In this document: piece after piece, positions 53,671 to 63,124 of the stretch | Layout: every line of letters starts with the position of its first letter | How positions within the stretch are numbered: position 1 is the stretch's first letter | Source: Pseudomonas putida | GTDB taxonomy: Bacteria > Pseudomonadota > Gammaproteobacteria > Pseudomonadales > Pseudomonadaceae | Length of the DNA stretch: 64,000 nt | Direction: 5' to 3' | Assembly: GCF_009883635.2 (NCBI RefSeq) | Contig: NZ_CP026115.2 | Coordinates: forward strand, 1,116,001-1,180,000 | Translations under genes and position numbers: made by a program | Notes under the pieces: generated by a model | What the model saw: the letters and a program-made list of their open reading frames with translations, nothing else | Databases searched by the model: none | Told to the model about the DNA's origin: nothing

Positions 53671-54119
53671 GAATAGAACCGATCGATGTCCATATGGGCG
53701 GGTGCAAAAGGATATCACTGCGGTGACAGGCGGGTGACGACGCCTGGGCAGAAATGGCGATTTGGGAAATGTCCGACAATCCAGCAGATCGTTAATTTTT
53801 ACGAACATTCAAGTCGATCGAAACCGCAAAAAAACGCGCAAAAACCGAACATTCAAGCCGTTTAACCGATAAATATTTCAATTTAGCAACATCTTGTCAT
53901 GTTTAACTTGACGCCTACCTATCAATCGTTTTTTATTTTCACCACCTCGCCCAGCGCCCGATCCACGAAGAAGAAAAAGTCGCGCCGTCATGATGCTCGG
54001 ATGCCCCTGCCCGCACACTTCAACCTCCTCGCCAAGGCACTGCCAGCCTGACGCCGGCGCCTAGCACGCGCCTATCTCTGCTCCAAACAAAAAGGTGAAC
54101 AACATGGAGCCACACCAGC
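53671..54119. other. divergent A/T-rich control region with leader ORF and CA motif
   Basis: This 449-base region is visibly more A/T-rich at 53780-53940. It contains the promoters of the YdgA-like gene and of the permease. Near the permease start it has AACAAAAA (54086-54093), an exact AANAANAA Hfq/Crc motif overlapping AAAGG. An eight-codon frame with that ribosome-binding site (54104-54130) overlaps the permease start at 54120. Nothing else supported. Confidence 0.55.
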
Positions 54120-55472
54120 ATGCAGCATGACCACAACGCCACCGGCAACGGCCAATTCCGTAAATCCCTGCGCCTCTGGCACGTGGTCATCATCGGTCTG
54201 GCGTACCTTACGCCCATGACCGTGTTCGACACTTTCGGCATCGTGTCCGGCGTTACCAACGGCCACGTCCCCAGCGCCTACCTGCTGGCCCTGGCCGGCG
54301 TTCTGTTCACCGCAGTGAGCTACGGCACACTGGTCCGCCGCTTCCCGCAGTCCGGCTCCGCCTACACCTACACCCAACGCGCCATCAACCCGCACGTGGG
54401 CTTTCTGGTCGGCTGGTCTTCGCTGCTGGATTACCTCTTGCTGCCCATGGTCAACGCGCTGCTGGCCAAACTCTACCTTTCGGCCATGTTCCCTGAAGTG
54501 CCGGCATGGATGTGGGTGGCCGGCTTCGTCACCCTGATCAGCCTGATCAACATGCGCAGTATCAACCTGGTCGCGCATTTCAACCTGCTGTTCGTGGTCG
54601 TGCAGCTGATGATCATGTCGGTGTTCATCTACCTCTGCGTTCGTGGCCTGGACCAGGGCGAAGGGCTGGGAACCACCTGGAGCCTGCTGCCATTCGCCGA
54701 CTCGCAGACGCACCTCAGCGCCCTGGCTGCCGGCGCAACCATCCTGTGCTTCTCGTTCCTGGGCTTCGACGCTGTCACCTGCCTGTCCGAAGAAACCAAG
54801 GACCCGGGCAAGATCATCCCACGGGCAATCTTCCTCACTGCCCTGATCGGCGGCGTGGTGTTCATCGCTGTGTCGTATTTCATGCAGGCGTACTTCCCGA
54901 CCAACGCACGCTTCCAGGACCCGGAAGCAGCATTGCCTGAAATCGCCTTGTATGTCGGTGGCAAGCTGTTCCAGTCGATCTTCATCGCCTGCACGGTGAT
55001 CAATACCATCGCCTCGGGCCTGGCTTCGCAAACCAGCGTGTCGCGCCTGCTGTACGTCATGGGCCGCGACAACGTGATCCCGAGCAGCGTGTTCGCCCGC
55101 CTGCACCCGCGCTACAAGACCCCGATCGTGAACATTGCCGTGGTCGGCGTTATCGCCCTTTCGGCAATCTTCTTCGACCTGGTCACCGCCACCTCGATCA
55201 TCAACTTCGGCGCTCTGGTCGCGTTCAGCTTCGTCAACTTGTCGGTGATCAACCACTGCTATCTGCGCGAGGGTAAACGCCAGGGGCTGGCCAACAAGAT
55301 GAAGTACCTGGTGCTGCCGACCATCGGCTTCTGCATCATCGCCAAGCTCTGGCTCGACCTCAACGAGAACTCGTTGATCTTCGGCGGCCTCTGGGCACTG
55401 GCGGGGCTGCTGCACCTGGCCTGGCTGACCAAGGCCTTCCGGGTCTCGCCACCGAACTACGTCGCTGATTGA
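54120..55472 (+). CDS. APC-family amino-acid/polyamine permease
   Basis: A 450-aa transporter with 12 hydrophobic segments. The N-terminus [27 protein letters not shown] and the [14 protein letters not shown] segment are APC features of the YjeM/PuuP-like branch. The annotated ATG (MQHDHNATG) lies inside a short leader frame, so start use may depend on reinitiation. By my memory of P. putida gene order this permease sits next to the polyamine chemoreceptor gene, which would suggest polyamine uptake; not checked. Confidence 0.88.
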   Translation: MQHDHNATGNGQFRKSLRLWHVVIIGLAYLTPMTVFDTFGIVSGVTNGHVPSAYLLALAGVLFTAVSYGTLVRRFPQSGSAYTYTQRAINPHVGFLVGWSSLLDYLLLPMVNALLAKLYLSAMFPEVPAWMWVAGFVTLISLINMRSINLVAHFNLLFVVVQLMIMSVFIYLCVRGLDQGEGLGTTWSLLPFADSQTHLSALAAGATILCFSFLGFDAVTCLSEETKDPGKIIPRAIFLTALIGGVVFIAVSYFMQAYFPTNARFQDPEAALPEIALYVGGKLFQSIFIACTVINTIASGLASQTSVSRLLYVMGRDNVIPSSVFARLHPRYKTPIVNIAVVGVIALSAIFFDLVTATSIINFGALVAFSFVNLSVINHCYLREGKRQGLANKMKYLVLPTIGFCIIAKLWLDLNENSLIFGGLWALAGLLHLAWLTKAFRVSPPNYVAD

Positions 55473-55485
55473 CACCAGCCACCGA

Positions 55486-55513
55486 CAACGCCCGCGCCTG
55501 AACGCGGGCGTTG
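55486..55513 (+). terminator. terminator after the permease
   Basis: caacgcccgcg-cctgaa-cgcgggcgttg is a perfect 11-base-pair hairpin followed by ttgttg, 14 bases past the permease stop and 25 bases before the chemoreceptor start. Confidence 0.85.
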
Positions 55514-55538
55514 TTGTTGAACGATAAGGAAAGTCCTC

Positions 55539-57605
55539 ATGCTGCTGCGTCGCCTGTCCATCCAGTGGAAGATCACCCTGCTCACCGGCCTCTGCCTGCT
55601 GGTCATCGTCGCCTTGCTGGTCGCCAGCTCACTGACTCAGTCGCGGCGTAGCGCGGCGCTGGTCAACCAGGCCAGTACCGAAATGCTCGAACACAGCGCA
55701 CGCCTGCGCCTGCAGGCCCACGCCGAGACCCAGGCGTTGCGCATCCAGCGCTACTTCATGGACGCCTACCAGTACGGCAACGGCTTCGCCCGCCTGGTAC
55801 AGGTGCTCAAGGCCAAGGGCGGCACCGACCTGCGTGCCGAATTGACCCGTCAGGCCCACGCCAGCCTGGCCGGCAACCCGGACGTGATCGGCCTGTACCT
55901 GGTGTTCCAGCCCAATGCGCTCGACCACCTGGATAACCAGTTCATCGGCCAGGAGACCAGCGGCAGCAACGAAAGCGGGCGCTTCTCACTGTATTGGTCG
56001 CAACCTCGCCCAGGCACCCTGGACCTTGAGGCGATGCCCGAATCGATGCTGAACGACAGCAGCCCTGGCACCAATGGCCTGGCCAAGAACCGCTGGCTGA
56101 CCTGCCCGCAGGAAACCGCCAGGGCCTGTGTACTCGAGCCTTACCTCGACGACGTCAATGGTCACCAGGTACTGATGACCAGCATCGCCCTGCCCCTGCT
56201 GGAAAACGGCAAGGTGGTCGGTGTGGTCGGCCTGGACATCGGCCTGGACAACCTCCAGCAACTGAGCCTGGATGGCCGCCAGGAACTGTTCGACGGCCAA
56301 GGCCAGGTCAGCATCGTCAGCGCTGCCGGCCTGCTCGCCGGGCACAGCCGTGACGCCAGCAAGCTGGGCCAGCCACTTGACAAGGAGGTGGATCAGGGCC
56401 TGCTGCGCGTGGCACGGCCGTTCGCGCCGATTCCTGACGCCACCCCCTGGCAGGTGCAACTGGAACTGCCAGAAGCAGTGCTGCAAGCGCCGGCCCTGGC
56501 CCTCAACCAGCGCCTGGACAGCCATAATCGGAGCGCCAACCTGACCAGCCTGCTGATCGGCCTGGGCGCCGCCATCATCGGCCTGCTGCTGGTCTGGCTG
56601 ACTGCGCGTGGCGTTACCCGGCCGATCCTCGCCGTGGCCGCCCGCCTGGAGGACATCGCCAGCGGCGAAGGCGACCTGACCCGCCGCCTGGACTACGCCC
56701 GCCAGGACGAACTGGGCCAGCTGACGGGCTGGTTCAACCGCTTCCTCGACAAGCTGCAACCGGTGATCGCCCAGGTCAAAGGTTCGCTGCTCGAAGCCCG
56801 CGGCACCGCCGACCAGTCCGCCGCAATCGCCAGCCAGACCAGCAATGGCATGCAGCAACAGCAACGGGAAATCGAACAGGTCGCCACCGCCGCCAACGAA
56901 ATGAGCGCTACCGCCCAGGATGTCGCCCACAACGCAGCCCAGGCAGCACAGGCAGCACGCGGTGCCGATCAGGCCAGCCGCGAAGGCTTGCAGCTGATTG
57001 CCAGCACCCGCCAGACCATCGACCAGCTGGCAACCGGCATGGACACCGCCATGGACGAGGCCCGTGCGCTGGAGCAGCGCAGCGAACAGATCGGCTCGGT
57101 GCTCGAGGTGATCCGCGCGATTGCCGAGCAGACCAACCTGCTGGCCCTCAACGCCGCCATCGAAGCCGCACGCGCAGGCGAGGCCGGGCGTGGTTTTGCC
57201 GTGGTCGCCGACGAAGTGCGCAGCCTGGCCCAGCGCACCCAGGTGTCGGTGGAAGAGATTCGCCAAGTGATCGAAGGGCTGCAGCAAGGCACCCAGGACG
57301 TGGTCGGTGCCATGCATGAAGGCCAGCGCCAGGCCCAGGCCAGCGCCACGCGCATGGAACAGGCGCTGCCCGCACTGGAGCGCATCGGCGAGGCCGTGGC
57401 GGTGATCAGCGACATGAACCTGCAGATTGCCTCGGCGGCCGAGGAACAGAGTGCGGTGGCCGAGGAAGTGAACCGCAATGTGGCCGGGATTCGCGACGTG
57501 ACCGAGTCACTGTCGGGCCAGGCCGATGAATCGGCACGCATCAGCCAGGCGCTGAATCGACTGGCCAACCAACAACAGGCGCTGATGGAGCAGTTTCGCG
57601 TCTAG
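55539..57605 (+). CDS. methyl-accepting chemotaxis protein with dCache-type sensor
   Basis: A 688-aa chemoreceptor. TM1 is about residues 13-33, then a periplasmic sensor of about 300 residues (double-Cache size, with [14 protein letters not shown]), TM2 near 343-365, a HAMP domain ([24 protein letters not shown]), and the signalling tip [19 protein letters not shown] plus [16 protein letters not shown]. It is the last gene before a REP pair. By gene order it looks like the P. putida polyamine receptor McpU, but I have not verified ligand residues. Confidence 0.92.
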   Translation: MLLRRLSIQWKITLLTGLCLLVIVALLVASSLTQSRRSAALVNQASTEMLEHSARLRLQAHAETQALRIQRYFMDAYQYGNGFARLVQVLKAKGGTDLRAELTRQAHASLAGNPDVIGLYLVFQPNALDHLDNQFIGQETSGSNESGRFSLYWSQPRPGTLDLEAMPESMLNDSSPGTNGLAKNRWLTCPQETARACVLEPYLDDVNGHQVLMTSIALPLLENGKVVGVVGLDIGLDNLQQLSLDGRQELFDGQGQVSIVSAAGLLAGHSRDASKLGQPLDKEVDQGLLRVARPFAPIPDATPWQVQLELPEAVLQAPALALNQRLDSHNRSANLTSLLIGLGAAIIGLLLVWLTARGVTRPILAVAARLEDIASGEGDLTRRLDYARQDELGQLTGWFNRFLDKLQPVIAQVKGSLLEARGTADQSAAIASQTSNGMQQQQREIEQVATAANEMSATAQDVAHNAAQAAQAARGADQASREGLQLIASTRQTIDQLATGMDTAMDEARALEQRSEQIGSVLEVIRAIAEQTNLLALNAAIEAARAGEAGRGFAVVADEVRSLAQRTQVSVEEIRQVIEGLQQGTQDVVGAMHEGQRQAQASATRMEQALPALERIGEAVAVISDMNLQIASAAEEQSAVAEEVNRNVAGIRDVTESLSGQADESARISQALNRLANQQQALMEQFRV

Positions 57606-57724
57606 CCTGTAAGGGCCTCTTCGCGGGCAAGCCCGCTCCCACAGGAATAACGCAAGCCTTGAGTGTTGCGCTGTCCCTGTGGGGTTTATCGGAGCGCCGA
57701 ACCGCCGCGAAGAGGCCGGCACAG
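57606..57724. repeat. REP pair with one interrupted copy
   Basis: A left REP (cctgtaagggcctcttcgcg, ending gctcccacagg at 57645) faces a right copy (ccctgtgg ... cgcgaagaggccggcacag, 57675-57724). In the right copy the middle gcgggctt is replaced by about 20 unrelated bases (ggtttatcggagcgccgaac). It follows the chemoreceptor stop. Confidence 0.8.
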
Positions 57725-57761
57725 CCAACACAGCAACATCGTTATTGACCGAGCAAAACAC

Positions 57762-58721
57762 ATGCAAACCGCAACCCGATCTTCTTTCTTCGACATCACC
57801 AGCGAACAGGGCCTGTTACGCACCTCGATCGCCGTCACCCTGTTCATCGCCACTATCGGCATCGGCTTCGGCCTGGCCTCCGGCTCGTTCTCGATCGTCT
57901 TCGACGGCGTCTACTCGCTGGTCGATGCCAGCATGAGTGGCCTGTCACTGGTGGTGGTCAAACTGATCACTTCCCACGCCACCAGCCTGCAACTCTCGCG
58001 CAAGCTGCGCGAGCGCTTCACCATGGGCTTCTGGCACCTGGAACCGATGGTTCTGGCACTCAATGGCATCCTGCTCAGCGGCGTCGCCATCTACGCGCTG
58101 ATCAACGCGGTCAGCAGCCTGCTGCAAGGTGGTCGCCACCTGGAGTTCGGCATCGCGATGGTCTATGCGCTGCTGACCGTGGTCGCCTGCGCGACCATCG
58201 CCGTGGTCGAGAACCGCGCCAACCGCAAACTGAAGTCGGACTTCGTGCGCATGGACGTCAAAGGCTGGGTGATGTCGGCCAGCATCACCGCCGCGCTGTT
58301 GATTGCCTTCTGCTTCGGCTACGCAGTGCAAGGTACGCAGTGGGAGTGGGTGTCGCCGTACATCGACCCGGCGGTACTGGCATTGGTGTGCCTGGTGATC
58401 ATTCCGCTGCCGCTGTCGGTCGTGCGCCAGGCACTGTCGGAGATCTTCCTGGTGACGCCGGGGGACCTGAAGCTGCACGTGGACGAGGTGGCACGCGAGT
58501 TCGTGGCGCGGCACGGCCTGCAGTCATACAGGGCCTATGTGGCCAAGGTCGGGCGCTCGCGGGAGATCGAGCTTTACTTCATCGTGCCGAAGACCATGGC
58601 GGCGAAGACCATCGATGAATGGGATGCGTGGCGCAATGAGATCGGCGATGCGGTAGGCGGCGAAGGGCCGGACCGCTGGATTACCGTGGTGTTTACCGGG
58701 GACCCAGAGTGGGCTGAGTAA
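57762..58721 (+). CDS. cation-diffusion-facilitator-like membrane protein
   Basis: A 319-aa protein with five or six hydrophobic segments and a soluble C-terminus, the CDF layout. At the transport site of CDF proteins (DxxxD in TM2, HxxxD in TM5) it has Tyr51-x3-Asp55 (YSLVD) and Phe161-x3-Asp165 (FVRMD). Two of four metal ligands are therefore missing. It may move something other than zinc, or be a regulator. The ATG at 57762 is just past the REP pair; no strong ribosome-binding site. Confidence 0.82.
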   Translation: MQTATRSSFFDITSEQGLLRTSIAVTLFIATIGIGFGLASGSFSIVFDGVYSLVDASMSGLSLVVVKLITSHATSLQLSRKLRERFTMGFWHLEPMVLALNGILLSGVAIYALINAVSSLLQGGRHLEFGIAMVYALLTVVACATIAVVENRANRKLKSDFVRMDVKGWVMSASITAALLIAFCFGYAVQGTQWEWVSPYIDPAVLALVCLVIIPLPLSVVRQALSEIFLVTPGDLKLHVDEVAREFVARHGLQSYRAYVAKVGRSREIELYFIVPKTMAAKTIDEWDAWRNEIGDAVGGEGPDRWITVVFTGDPEWAE

Positions 58722-58767
58722 TCAGGAGGGGCGCCCTGCGCCCCGGCACCAGCCAGCCATGAACGAC

Positions 58768-58799
58768 AAAGCCCGCGACCATGACTGGTTGCGGGCTTT
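58768..58799. terminator. terminator between the CDF-like gene and tRNA-Lys
   Basis: aaagcccgcgacc and ggttgcgggcttt form a 13-position stem (one G-T pair) with a short loop, followed by gtctt. It can end both the plus-strand gene and the minus-strand tRNA. Confidence 0.85.
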
Positions 58800-58812
58800 G
58801 TCTTACTGCATA

Positions 58813-58888
58813 TGGTGGGTCGTGTAGGATTCGAACCTACGACCAATTGGTTAAAAGCCAACTGCTCTACCAACTGAGCTAACGACCC
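58813..58888 (-). tRNA. tRNA-Lys (TTT anticodon)
   Basis: A 76-base minus-strand tRNA with encoded CCA: acceptor GGGTCGT/ACGACCC, D-arm GCTCAGTTGGTAGAGC, anticodon loop CTTTTAA with TTT at 34-36, T-loop GGTTCGAATCC. All arms pair normally. Confidence 0.97.
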
Positions 58889-58949
58889 GTTGGATGGCGC
58901 GTATAATACTGATTTCTAACGGGAAATCAATACCTGAGCAAACCTTTTG

Positions 58950-59624
58950 TCAGAAGTAGCGAGTCGGGTCTTCTACACCCGCCGCCTTGAAACCGTCAGC
59001 ACGCAGGCGGCAACTGTCGCACTTGCCACACGCCTGGCCTTCATCATTGGCCTGATAGCAGGAGACCGTCAGGCTGTAGTCCACGCCACGGGCAATACCC
59101 GCCTGCACGATCTGCGCCTTGCTCATGTTCTGCAGCGGCGCCTGGATGCGGAAACCCTGCCCTTCGACGCCCGCCTTGGTAGCCAGGTTGGCCATGCGCT
59201 CGAACGCCTCGACGAATTCCGGGCGGCAATCCGGGTAACCGGAATAATCCACGGCGTTGACGCCAATGAAGATGTCGCGCGCCTCCAGCACTTCCGCCCA
59301 GCCCAGCGCCAGCGACAGGAACACGGTGTTGCGGGCCGGCACGTAGGTCACCGGAATGCCCTCGCCCGGGGTCTCCGGCACATCGATGCTGCTGTCGGTC
59401 AGGGCCGAGCCGCCGATACCATCGAGGTTGAGGCCAATGACCTTGTGCTCGACCACGCCCAGGTCACGGGCGACGCGGGCGGCGGCATTCAGCTCGGCGC
59501 GATGGCGCTGGCCATAGTCGAAACTCATGGTGTAGCAGCTATAACCTTCGGCCTTGGCCATGGCCACGACCGTGGCCGAATCGAGGCCGCCAGACAGCAG
59601 GATTACCGCGCGTTTCTCAGTCAT
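58950..59624 (-). CDS. queC: 7-cyano-7-deazaguanine synthase
   Basis: A 224-aa enzyme of queuosine synthesis that turns 7-carboxy-7-deazaguanine into preQ0 with ATP and ammonia. The PP-loop is [17 protein letters not shown], and the C-terminal zinc site is [10 protein letters not shown]. It starts 16 bases after queE and ends just before tRNA-Lys. Confidence 0.97.
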   Translation of the reverse strand: MTEKRAVILLSGGLDSATVVAMAKAEGYSCYTMSFDYGQRHRAELNAAARVARDLGVVEHKVIGLNLDGIGGSALTDSSIDVPETPGEGIPVTYVPARNTVFLSLALGWAEVLEARDIFIGVNAVDYSGYPDCRPEFVEAFERMANLATKAGVEGQGFRIQAPLQNMSKAQIVQAGIARGVDYSLTVSCYQANDEGQACGKCDSCRLRADGFKAAGVEDPTRYF

Positions 59625-59640
59625 CTCTTTTACTCCTCAA

Positions 59641-60288
59641 TCAACGTCCGGGTTCGTCGTTCCACAGCAGTTTGTGCAACTGCATCTGGAAGCGTACGGG
59701 CAGGTTGTCGGCGACGATCCAGTCGGCCAGGTCAGTAGCACTCACCTGGTGGTGGCTGGGCGAGAACAGCACTTCGCCCGCACGTTCGGCCAGGTTGTAC
59801 TGGATCAGCTTGGACACCGCCCAGTCGTAGTCCTCGCGGGAACAGATGACGAACTTGACCTGGTCGTTGCGAGTCAGCTGCTCGATGTTCTCGTAGCGGT
59901 TGCGGTGCGACTCTTCCGACCCCGGGGTCTTGAGGTCGACCACCCGGCTGACGCGCACATCGGTGCCCGAGATATCGAGGGCGCCGCTGGTCTCCAGCGA
60001 GACCTCGTAACCGGCATCGCACAGGCGCTGCAACAGCGGCAAGGCGTTCGGCTGGGCCAACGGCTCGCCTCCGGTGACGCAGACATAACGCGGCTTGAAG
60101 CCGGCCACCTGCTCAAGGATCGAATCGAGAGTGCGAATGGTGCCTCCGGTGAAGGCGTAGGCACTGTCGCAGTACTGACAGCGCAGGGGGCAACCGGTCA
60201 GGCGCACGAATACCGTGGGCAGCCCAGCCGTTCGTGTTTCACCCTGCAAAGAGTAAAAGACTTCGGTGATGCGTAATGTGTCTTGCAT
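59641..60288 (-). CDS. queE: 7-carboxy-7-deazaguanine synthase
   Basis: A 215-aa radical-SAM enzyme that contracts 6-carboxytetrahydropterin to 7-carboxy-7-deazaguanine. The cluster is GCPLRCQYCDSAYAF (C-x3-C-x2-C), preceded by EVFYSLQGE. The ATG at 60288 (MQDTLRITEVF) is chosen over a GTG three codons upstream. It is 159 bases downstream of cpoB, beyond a terminator-like hairpin, and pairs with queC. Confidence 0.95.
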   Translation of the reverse strand: MQDTLRITEVFYSLQGETRTAGLPTVFVRLTGCPLRCQYCDSAYAFTGGTIRTLDSILEQVAGFKPRYVCVTGGEPLAQPNALPLLQRLCDAGYEVSLETSGALDISGTDVRVSRVVDLKTPGSEESHRNRYENIEQLTRNDQVKFVICSREDYDWAVSKLIQYNLAERAGEVLFSPSHHQVSATDLADWIVADNLPVRFQMQLHKLLWNDEPGR

Positions 60289-60408
60289 GCTCGCCACGGG
60301 CGTGACAGCTAAACAGGCTGTCCGCCTCCGTCAGGCACTGTCGCGGACTCGACATGGCGTTATCCGCTACAGCGTGTTTATAAAAAAAGGGCAGTGATTC
60401 TAACGAAA

Positions 60409-60431
60409 AAACCCGCGACAGGCGCGGGTTT
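60409..60431 (-). terminator. hairpin after cpoB
   Basis: aaacccgcg-acagg-cgcgggttt is a 9-base-pair stem 17 bases past the cpoB stop; the minus strand then reads TTTTTCG, so it looks like a rho-independent end of the tol operon. Confidence 0.85.
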
Positions 60432-60447
60432 CTTGCAAAGGTGCAAC

Positions 60448-61263
60448 TTAGAGCTTCTGCAGGTCGCGTTGCGCCAGTTGCGCGGCGGAGGTGCCGGGGT
60501 ACTGGGTGATGACCTGCTGCAGGATGCCCTTGACCTTGTCGGTGTGGCCCATGCGGCGCTCGACGTCAGCCAGTTTGTACAGCGAATCTGGCACCTTGCT
60601 GTGCTTGGGGTACTTCTGACTGACCTGGGCGAAGGCCTGGCTGGCCGCTGGCAGGTCGCCCTTGGCCAGGTTCACCTCACCCAACCAGTACTGGGCGTTG
60701 CCAGCGTACTGGCTGTTCGGGTACTTGCGCAGGAAGGCGTTGAACGCCTGGCTGGCCTTGTCGAAGTCCTTTTGCTTGATCTGGTCGAAAGCCGCGTCGT
60801 AGTAGAGCTTTTCTTTCGCCGGATCACCGGGCTCGCTGCTGGCGGCCGGTTGTTGTGCAGCGGCACCAGCGGCGCCTGCTGCTGCACCGGCGGCGGCATT
60901 GGATGCACCACCGGTGGAAGAATTGTCGGGGGTCGCGGCAGGCGCGCCACCACTATTGATGCGACGATCAAGATCCTGGTAACGCTCCAGGTTTTCCTGC
61001 TTCATGCGCGACACATCGTTCTGCAGCTCTTCGATGATGCCTTGCTGACGGGAAAGTTGATCCTGCATCTGTTGCAGCTGCATGAACAGCTGGCCCTGTG
61101 CCGAGGCAGGGGTCGAAGCCCCTGCGCCGGCATAGGCGCCGCTCGTGCCATAACCGGAAGGTGGGTAAGCACCCCCGTTGTCATCAACTACAGGAACCGC
61201 AGCCCACGCCGAAAGCGGCAGGCTGAGTGCGAGGACGGTTACAGCACGACGGCACATACGCAT
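60448..61263 (-). CDS. cpoB: cell-division coordinator CpoB (YbgF)
   Basis: A 271-aa periplasmic protein: signal peptide ending SAWAA, a trimerising coiled coil (LFMQLQQMQDQLSRQQGIIEELQNDV), a Gly/Ala linker, then TPR repeats (KLYYDAAFDQIKQKDFDKASQAFNAF). CpoB links outer-membrane constriction (Tol-Pal) with peptidoglycan synthesis (PBP1B). It starts six bases after pal. Confidence 0.95.
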   Translation of the reverse strand: MRMCRRAVTVLALSLPLSAWAAVPVVDDNGGAYPPSGYGTSGAYAGAGASTPASAQGQLFMQLQQMQDQLSRQQGIIEELQNDVSRMKQENLERYQDLDRRINSGGAPAATPDNSSTGGASNAAAGAAAGAAGAAAQQPAASSEPGDPAKEKLYYDAAFDQIKQKDFDKASQAFNAFLRKYPNSQYAGNAQYWLGEVNLAKGDLPAASQAFAQVSQKYPKHSKVPDSLYKLADVERRMGHTDKVKGILQQVITQYPGTSAAQLAQRDLQKL

Positions 61264-61269
61264 AAGAAC

Positions 61270-61767
61270 TTACTTACGCAGTTCTACGCGACGGTTCTGA
61301 GCCCAGGACTGCTCGTCGTTGCCGGTGGCAACTGGACGCTCTTCGCCGTAGGAGACCAGTTCCAGCTGAGCAGGGGAAACGCCCTGCAGAACCAGGTAGC
61401 GCTGAACGGCTTTCGCACGACGCTCACCCAGAGCCATGTTGTACTCGCGGGTGCCACGCTCGTCGGTGTTGCCTTCCAGGACAACGCGGTTGCCGTTGGC
61501 TTTCAGGTCCTTGGCGTGAACGTCCAGAGCGCGCATGGCTTCTGGCTTCAGGTCCGAGCTGTCGTATTCGAAGTAGAAGGTGGTGATTGCGCGCAGGGCG
61601 GCTTCTTCGCTCAGGGAACCGTCAACAGCGCCAGTGTTGGCACCGTAGCCAGCGTTCGGGTCAACAGCGCCTTCACCAGCGTTGTCACCGCCTTTCGAGG
61701 AGCAACCTACAGCTACGGCCATGGCCAGAGCCAGCGCAGCAAATTTACCAAACTTCAGCATTTCCAT
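61270..61767 (-). CDS. pal: peptidoglycan-associated lipoprotein Pal (OprL)
   Basis: A 165-aa lipoprotein; the signal peptide ends AVAVGC (Cys22 lipidated). The OmpA-like domain carries the peptidoglycan-binding wording [28 protein letters not shown] and [18 protein letters not shown] lies eight bases ahead of ATG 61767. It anchors the outer membrane to peptidoglycan and is partner to TolB. Confidence 0.97.
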   Translation of the reverse strand: MEMLKFGKFAALALAMAVAVGCSSKGGDNAGEGAVDPNAGYGANTGAVDGSLSEEAALRAITTFYFEYDSSDLKPEAMRALDVHAKDLKANGNRVVLEGNTDERGTREYNMALGERRAKAVQRYLVLQGVSPAQLELVSYGEERPVATGNDEQSWAQNRRVELRK

Positions 61768-61822
61768 CGTGAAACTCCTAATGAAACCCCAGTGTGTTAA
61801 GCAAAAACGTATTACGCCGCAA

Positions 61823-63124
61823 TCAGTTCAGGTAAGGGGACCAGGACGGTTCTCTGACTTCGCCTTGAGCGGTAGGAAGTGGGAGCCTCACACGGCCGTT
61901 AAGCGACACGAGCATCAAGACTCCCCGGCCCTGCTGGCGGGTGGCGTAGATTAGCATGGTGCCGTTAGGCGCGACAGTGGGCGACTCATCAAGACTCGTT
62001 TCCGAGAGAATCTTTACACTTCCGCGCTGCAAGTCCTGTGCCGCCACCTTGAAGTTGGTGAAACCCTGCTGGCGATGGATCATCACCAGGGTCTTTTCGT
62101 CCGCCGACAGTTTCGGGTTGGCGTTGTAGTTACCCACGAATGTCACACGCTCGGCACCACCACCACTGACCGACTGCTTGTAGATCTGCGGCTTGCCGCC
62201 ACGGTCAGAGGTGAAGTACAGGGTGTTGCCATCCTTGCCCCAGAACGGTTCGGTGTTGATGCCCGGGCCTGCAGTAACGCGGCTGATCTGGCGCGAAGCC
62301 ACGTTCATCACGTAGATGTCCGGGTTGCCGTCCTTGGACAGCACGAACGCCAGGCGCGAACCATCAGGCGACCAGGCTGGCGCGCCGTTCAGGCCTTCGA
62401 AGTTGGTCACCTGCTCGCGGCGACCGGTATCGATGTTCTGGACGAAGATACGCGGGCGCTTCTGCTCGAACGAAACATAGGCGATACGCTTGCCATCCGG
62501 CGCGAAGCGTGGCGACAGGATCGGCTCACGCGACTGCAACAGGGTCACCGCACGGGCACCGTCGTAGTCCGAGCGCTGCAGGGTGTAGCGAGTGTTGTTG
62601 GTGGAGAAGCGCTCGGCCGTCACGTACAGCATGCGGGTAGAGAACGCACCCTTGATGCCGGTGAGCTTCTCGAACGACTGGTCGGCAATGTAGTGCGCCA
62701 TGTCGCGCAGCTGATCGGTGCTGCCCGCTACGCTACCGGTCAGCACTTGCTGCTCGGTGGCGACGTTGAACAGCGCGTACTGCACCTGCAGGCGACCGCC
62801 TGAAGGCACGATGCTGCCAACCATCACGTACTGGGCACCCAGCGCTTTCCAGTCACGGAAGATGACTTCGCTGGCCTGGGTAGGCTGGCTGATCATGTTC
62901 TGACGCGGAATCGGCGAGTAGTAGCCCGAATTGCGCAGGTCGTTGCCGATGATATCGGCCATGTCTTCTGGCAGCACACTGCCACCCTGCAGACCGAACG
63001 GCACTACCGCGATGGGCGTGGCCCGATCGCTGCCGCTGGTGACCAGGATGTTCTTTTCCTCTGCCATGGCCATGCCGGCCACGCAGCAGAGCATGACCAG
63101 CATTCCTCGAAGGAGTTTAATCAC
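61823..63124 (-). CDS. tolB: Tol-Pal system protein TolB
   Basis: A 433-aa periplasmic protein: signal peptide ending GMAMAEE, an N-terminal domain, then a C-terminal beta-propeller of repeated motifs such as [23 protein letters not shown]. It binds Pal and shuttles between Pal and TolA. GTG start at 63124 overlaps the tolA stop (GTGA) and has GAGGA nine bases upstream. Confidence 0.96.
   Translation of the reverse strand: MIKLLRGMLVMLCCVAGMAMAEEKNILVTSGSDRATPIAVVPFGLQGGSVLPEDMADIIGNDLRNSGYYSPIPRQNMISQPTQASEVIFRDWKALGAQYVMVGSIVPSGGRLQVQYALFNVATEQQVLTGSVAGSTDQLRDMAHYIADQSFEKLTGIKGAFSTRMLYVTAERFSTNNTRYTLQRSDYDGARAVTLLQSREPILSPRFAPDGKRIAYVSFEQKRPRIFVQNIDTGRREQVTNFEGLNGAPAWSPDGSRLAFVLSKDGNPDIYVMNVASRQISRVTAGPGINTEPFWGKDGNTLYFTSDRGGKPQIYKQSVSGGGAERVTFVGNYNANPKLSADEKTLVMIHRQQGFTNFKVAAQDLQRGSVKILSETSLDESPTVAPNGTMLIYATRQQGRGVLMLVSLNGRVRLPLPTAQGEVREPSWSPYLN

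Noticed and set aside
60289..60447. Possible preQ1 riboswitch upstream of queE
   Set aside because: I could not find the C-rich/A-rich preQ1 aptamer pattern; only the cpoB terminator hairpin and A/T-rich sequence are visible.
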